Of a DNA stretch of 15,478 bases, positions 14,228 through 15,478 are shown piece after piece. The stretch's first letter is position 1. Every line of letters begins with the position of its first letter. Under the pieces are notes generated by a model that saw only the letters and a list, made by a program, of their open reading frames with translations, did not search any database and was not told the DNA's origin. Location: the NCBI GenBank assembly GCA_021780935.1, contig JAJXXT010000028.1, positions 1 through 15,478 on the forward strand, given 5' to 3'. A program made the position numbers and the translations under genes. This DNA comes from Pseudomonadota bacterium (GTDB lineage: Bacteria > Pseudomonadota > Alphaproteobacteria > Acetobacterales > Acetobacteraceae).

Positions 14228-15478
14228 ATGACGGATACCACGATCTACGACCGCGACCTCGACCGCAACCCGGCGAACTTCGTGCCGCTGACGCCGATCT
14301 CCTTCCTGCTGCGCAGCGCCAGGCTGTGGGGCGCGCGCACCGCCGTCATCCACGGCGAGCAGCGCGTCACCTACGCGCAGCTGCTGGAGCGCTGCCGCCG
14401 GCTCGCCTCGGCGCTGGAGCGCGCCGGCGTCGGGCGCGGCGACACGGTGGCGGTGATGGCGCCGAACACGCCGGCGATGCTGGAGGCGCATTACGGCGTC
14501 GCCCTGGCCGGCCCCGGCGCCGTGCTGTGCGCACTCAACACCCGCCTGGACGCAGCGATGATCGCCTTCATGCTGCGCCACTCCGAGGCGCGGGTGGTGC
14601 TGGTGGACCGCGAATTCGCCCCGGTCATGGGCGCGGCGCTGGCGGCGCTGGAGACCAAGCCGCTGGTGATCGACATCGAGGACGCGCTCGCCCCGCCCGG
14701 GCCGCGCGTCGGCGCCATGACCTACGAGGCGTTCCTCGCCGGCGGCGATCCCGCCCATCCGCTGCGCCTGATCGCCGACGAATGGTCCGCGATCGCGCTC
14801 GGCTACACCTCCGGCACCACGTCGGACCCGAAGGGCGTGGTGACGCACCATCGCGGCGCCTATCTCAACGCCACCGCGATGGCGCTGGAATACGGGCTGA
14901 CGCCGGAATCGGTCTATCTCTGGACCCTGCCGATGTTCCACTGCAACGGCTGGACCTATACCTGGGCGGTGACGCTGGCCGGCGCGGCGCATGCCTGCCT
15001 GCGGCGCGTGGACCCGGCGGCGATCTTTCCCATGATCGAGCGCGACGGGGTGACGCACATGTGCGGCGCGCCGGTGGTGATGACCATGCTCATCCACGCC
15101 CCGGACGAGATCCGCCGCACGCCGTCCCGCCGCATCCGCTTCATGACCGGCGGCGCCGCGCCGCCCTCGACGGTGATTTCGCGCATGGAGGCGCTGGGCT
15201 TCGAGGTGCGCCACCTCTACGGCCTCACCGAGACCTACGGCCCGGCGGCGATCAACGCCTGGCAGCCGGGCGTCGCGGAGCTGCCGATCGAGCAGAAGGC
15301 GGCGTTCATGGCCCGCCAGGGCGTCGCGCACGCGATGCTCGAGGAGGTCACGGTGCTGGACCCCGAGACCATGCAGCGCGTGCCGGCGGACGCCACCACG
15401 ATCGGCGAGATCATGATGCGCGGCAACACGGTGATGATGGGCTACCTGAAGAACCCGACGGCGACGGCGGCTGCCTTC
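14228..15478 (+). CDS. AMP-dependent acyl-CoA synthetase, 3' end missing
   Basis: 417 residues are visible; the family is usually about 540, so roughly 120 are beyond the window. The enzyme activates a carboxylic acid with ATP to an acyl-AMP and then to the CoA thioester. The opening (NPANFVPLTPISFLLRSA) resembles the medium/long-chain ligase group that also contains plant AAE proteins and DmdB-like enzymes. Visible motifs are the P-loop YTSGTTSDPKG (193-203), the MFHCNGWTY segment, TGGAAPP, and YGLTETYGP (331-339). The C-terminal catalytic Lys is not in view. The ATG follows GGGGAGA by about 7 bp. It is divergent from the secreted hydrolase and probably uses the same or a linked promoter region. 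Substrate chain length cannot be told. Confidence 0.9.
   Translation, partial: MTDTTIYDRDLDRNPANFVPLTPISFLLRSARLWGARTAVIHGEQRVTYAQLLERCRRLASALERAGVGRGDTVAVMAPNTPAMLEAHYGVALAGPGAVLCALNTRLDAAMIAFMLRHSEARVVLVDREFAPVMGAALAALETKPLVIDIEDALAPPGPRVGAMTYEAFLAGGDPAHPLRLIADEWSAIALGYTSGTTSDPKGVVTHHRGAYLNATAMALEYGLTPESVYLWTLPMFHCNGWTYTWAVTLAGAAHACLRRVDPAAIFPMIERDGVTHMCGAPVVMTMLIHAPDEIRRTPSRRIRFMTGGAAPPSTVISRMEALGFEVRHLYGLTETYGPAAINAWQPGVAELPIEQKAAFMARQGVAHAMLEEVTVLDPETMQRVPADATTIGEIMMRGNTVMMGYLKNPTATAAAF

Noticed and set aside
12135..14231. 698-codon plus-strand open frame opposite the alpha/beta hydrolase
   Set aside because: The minus strand carries a signal peptide, ribosome site and nucleophile elbow; the plus-strand text shows no domain and is the mirror of GC3-rich codons.
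13802..15331. 509-codon minus-strand open frame opposite the acyl-CoA synthetase
   Set aside because: The plus strand holds all AMP-binding motifs in order; the antisense frame runs across the divergent control region and into the hydrolase out of frame.
1..15478. CRISPR arrays, tRNA or rRNA genes, insertion sequences
   Set aside because: No regularly spaced repeats, no tRNA-like cloverleaf or rRNA blocks and no transposase were seen on either strand.

Overview
The window is high-GC DNA (roughly 70% by eye) with dense, mostly operonic gene packing, GGAG-type ribosome sites and many GTG/ATG starts. The split transhydrogenase alpha subunit (pntAA/pntAB/pntB), an NrsF-type (DUF1109) anti-sigma factor with its ECF sigma factor, and a bufferin operon all point to an alphaproteobacterium. 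The style fits Rhodospirillales/Acetobacteraceae, but no rRNA or marker gene is present to settle the genus.

Layout. Bases 1-1613 (+) hold the 3' part of a soluble lytic murein transglycosylase, followed after 14 bp by a moaB-type molybdopterin protein. A small Cys/His-containing protein of unknown function faces it on the minus strand (2198-2476). Bases 2672-7060 (+) form one tight run: pntAA-pntAB-pntB (proton-translocating NAD(P) transhydrogenase), a BKACE/DUF849 beta-keto acid cleavage enzyme and a secreted cupin. The run ends at a hairpin (7061-7084) shared with the convergent minus-strand operon.

Bases 7097-12018 (-) are the most interesting part. Read in the direction of transcription they are: an ECF sigma factor (sigF-like), its membrane anti-sigma factor (nrsF, DUF1109), an aquaporin Z, two tandem DUF2282 bufferin precursors (bufA), a DUF692/MNIO enzyme (bufB), a DUF2063 partner (bufC) and a DoxX membrane protein. 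This is a metal (probably copper) stress RiPP system. An identical bipartite motif, GTAAC(C/G)-N16-CGCA, lies upstream of sigF and of each bufA copy and nowhere else that I found. The sequence alone therefore predicts that the sigma factor drives itself and both precursor genes.

Bases 12153-14123 (-) encode a large secreted alpha/beta hydrolase of the PF20091 type. It is divergent from an AMP-dependent acyl-CoA synthetase (14228 to the window end, truncated); the pair looks catabolic.

The main surprises are the bufferin duplication with unequal Cys spacing, leader regions that look more conserved than the coding parts, an anti-sigma factor lacking one of the two cysteines expected in its family, and a very stable 12-bp hairpin just inside bufB.
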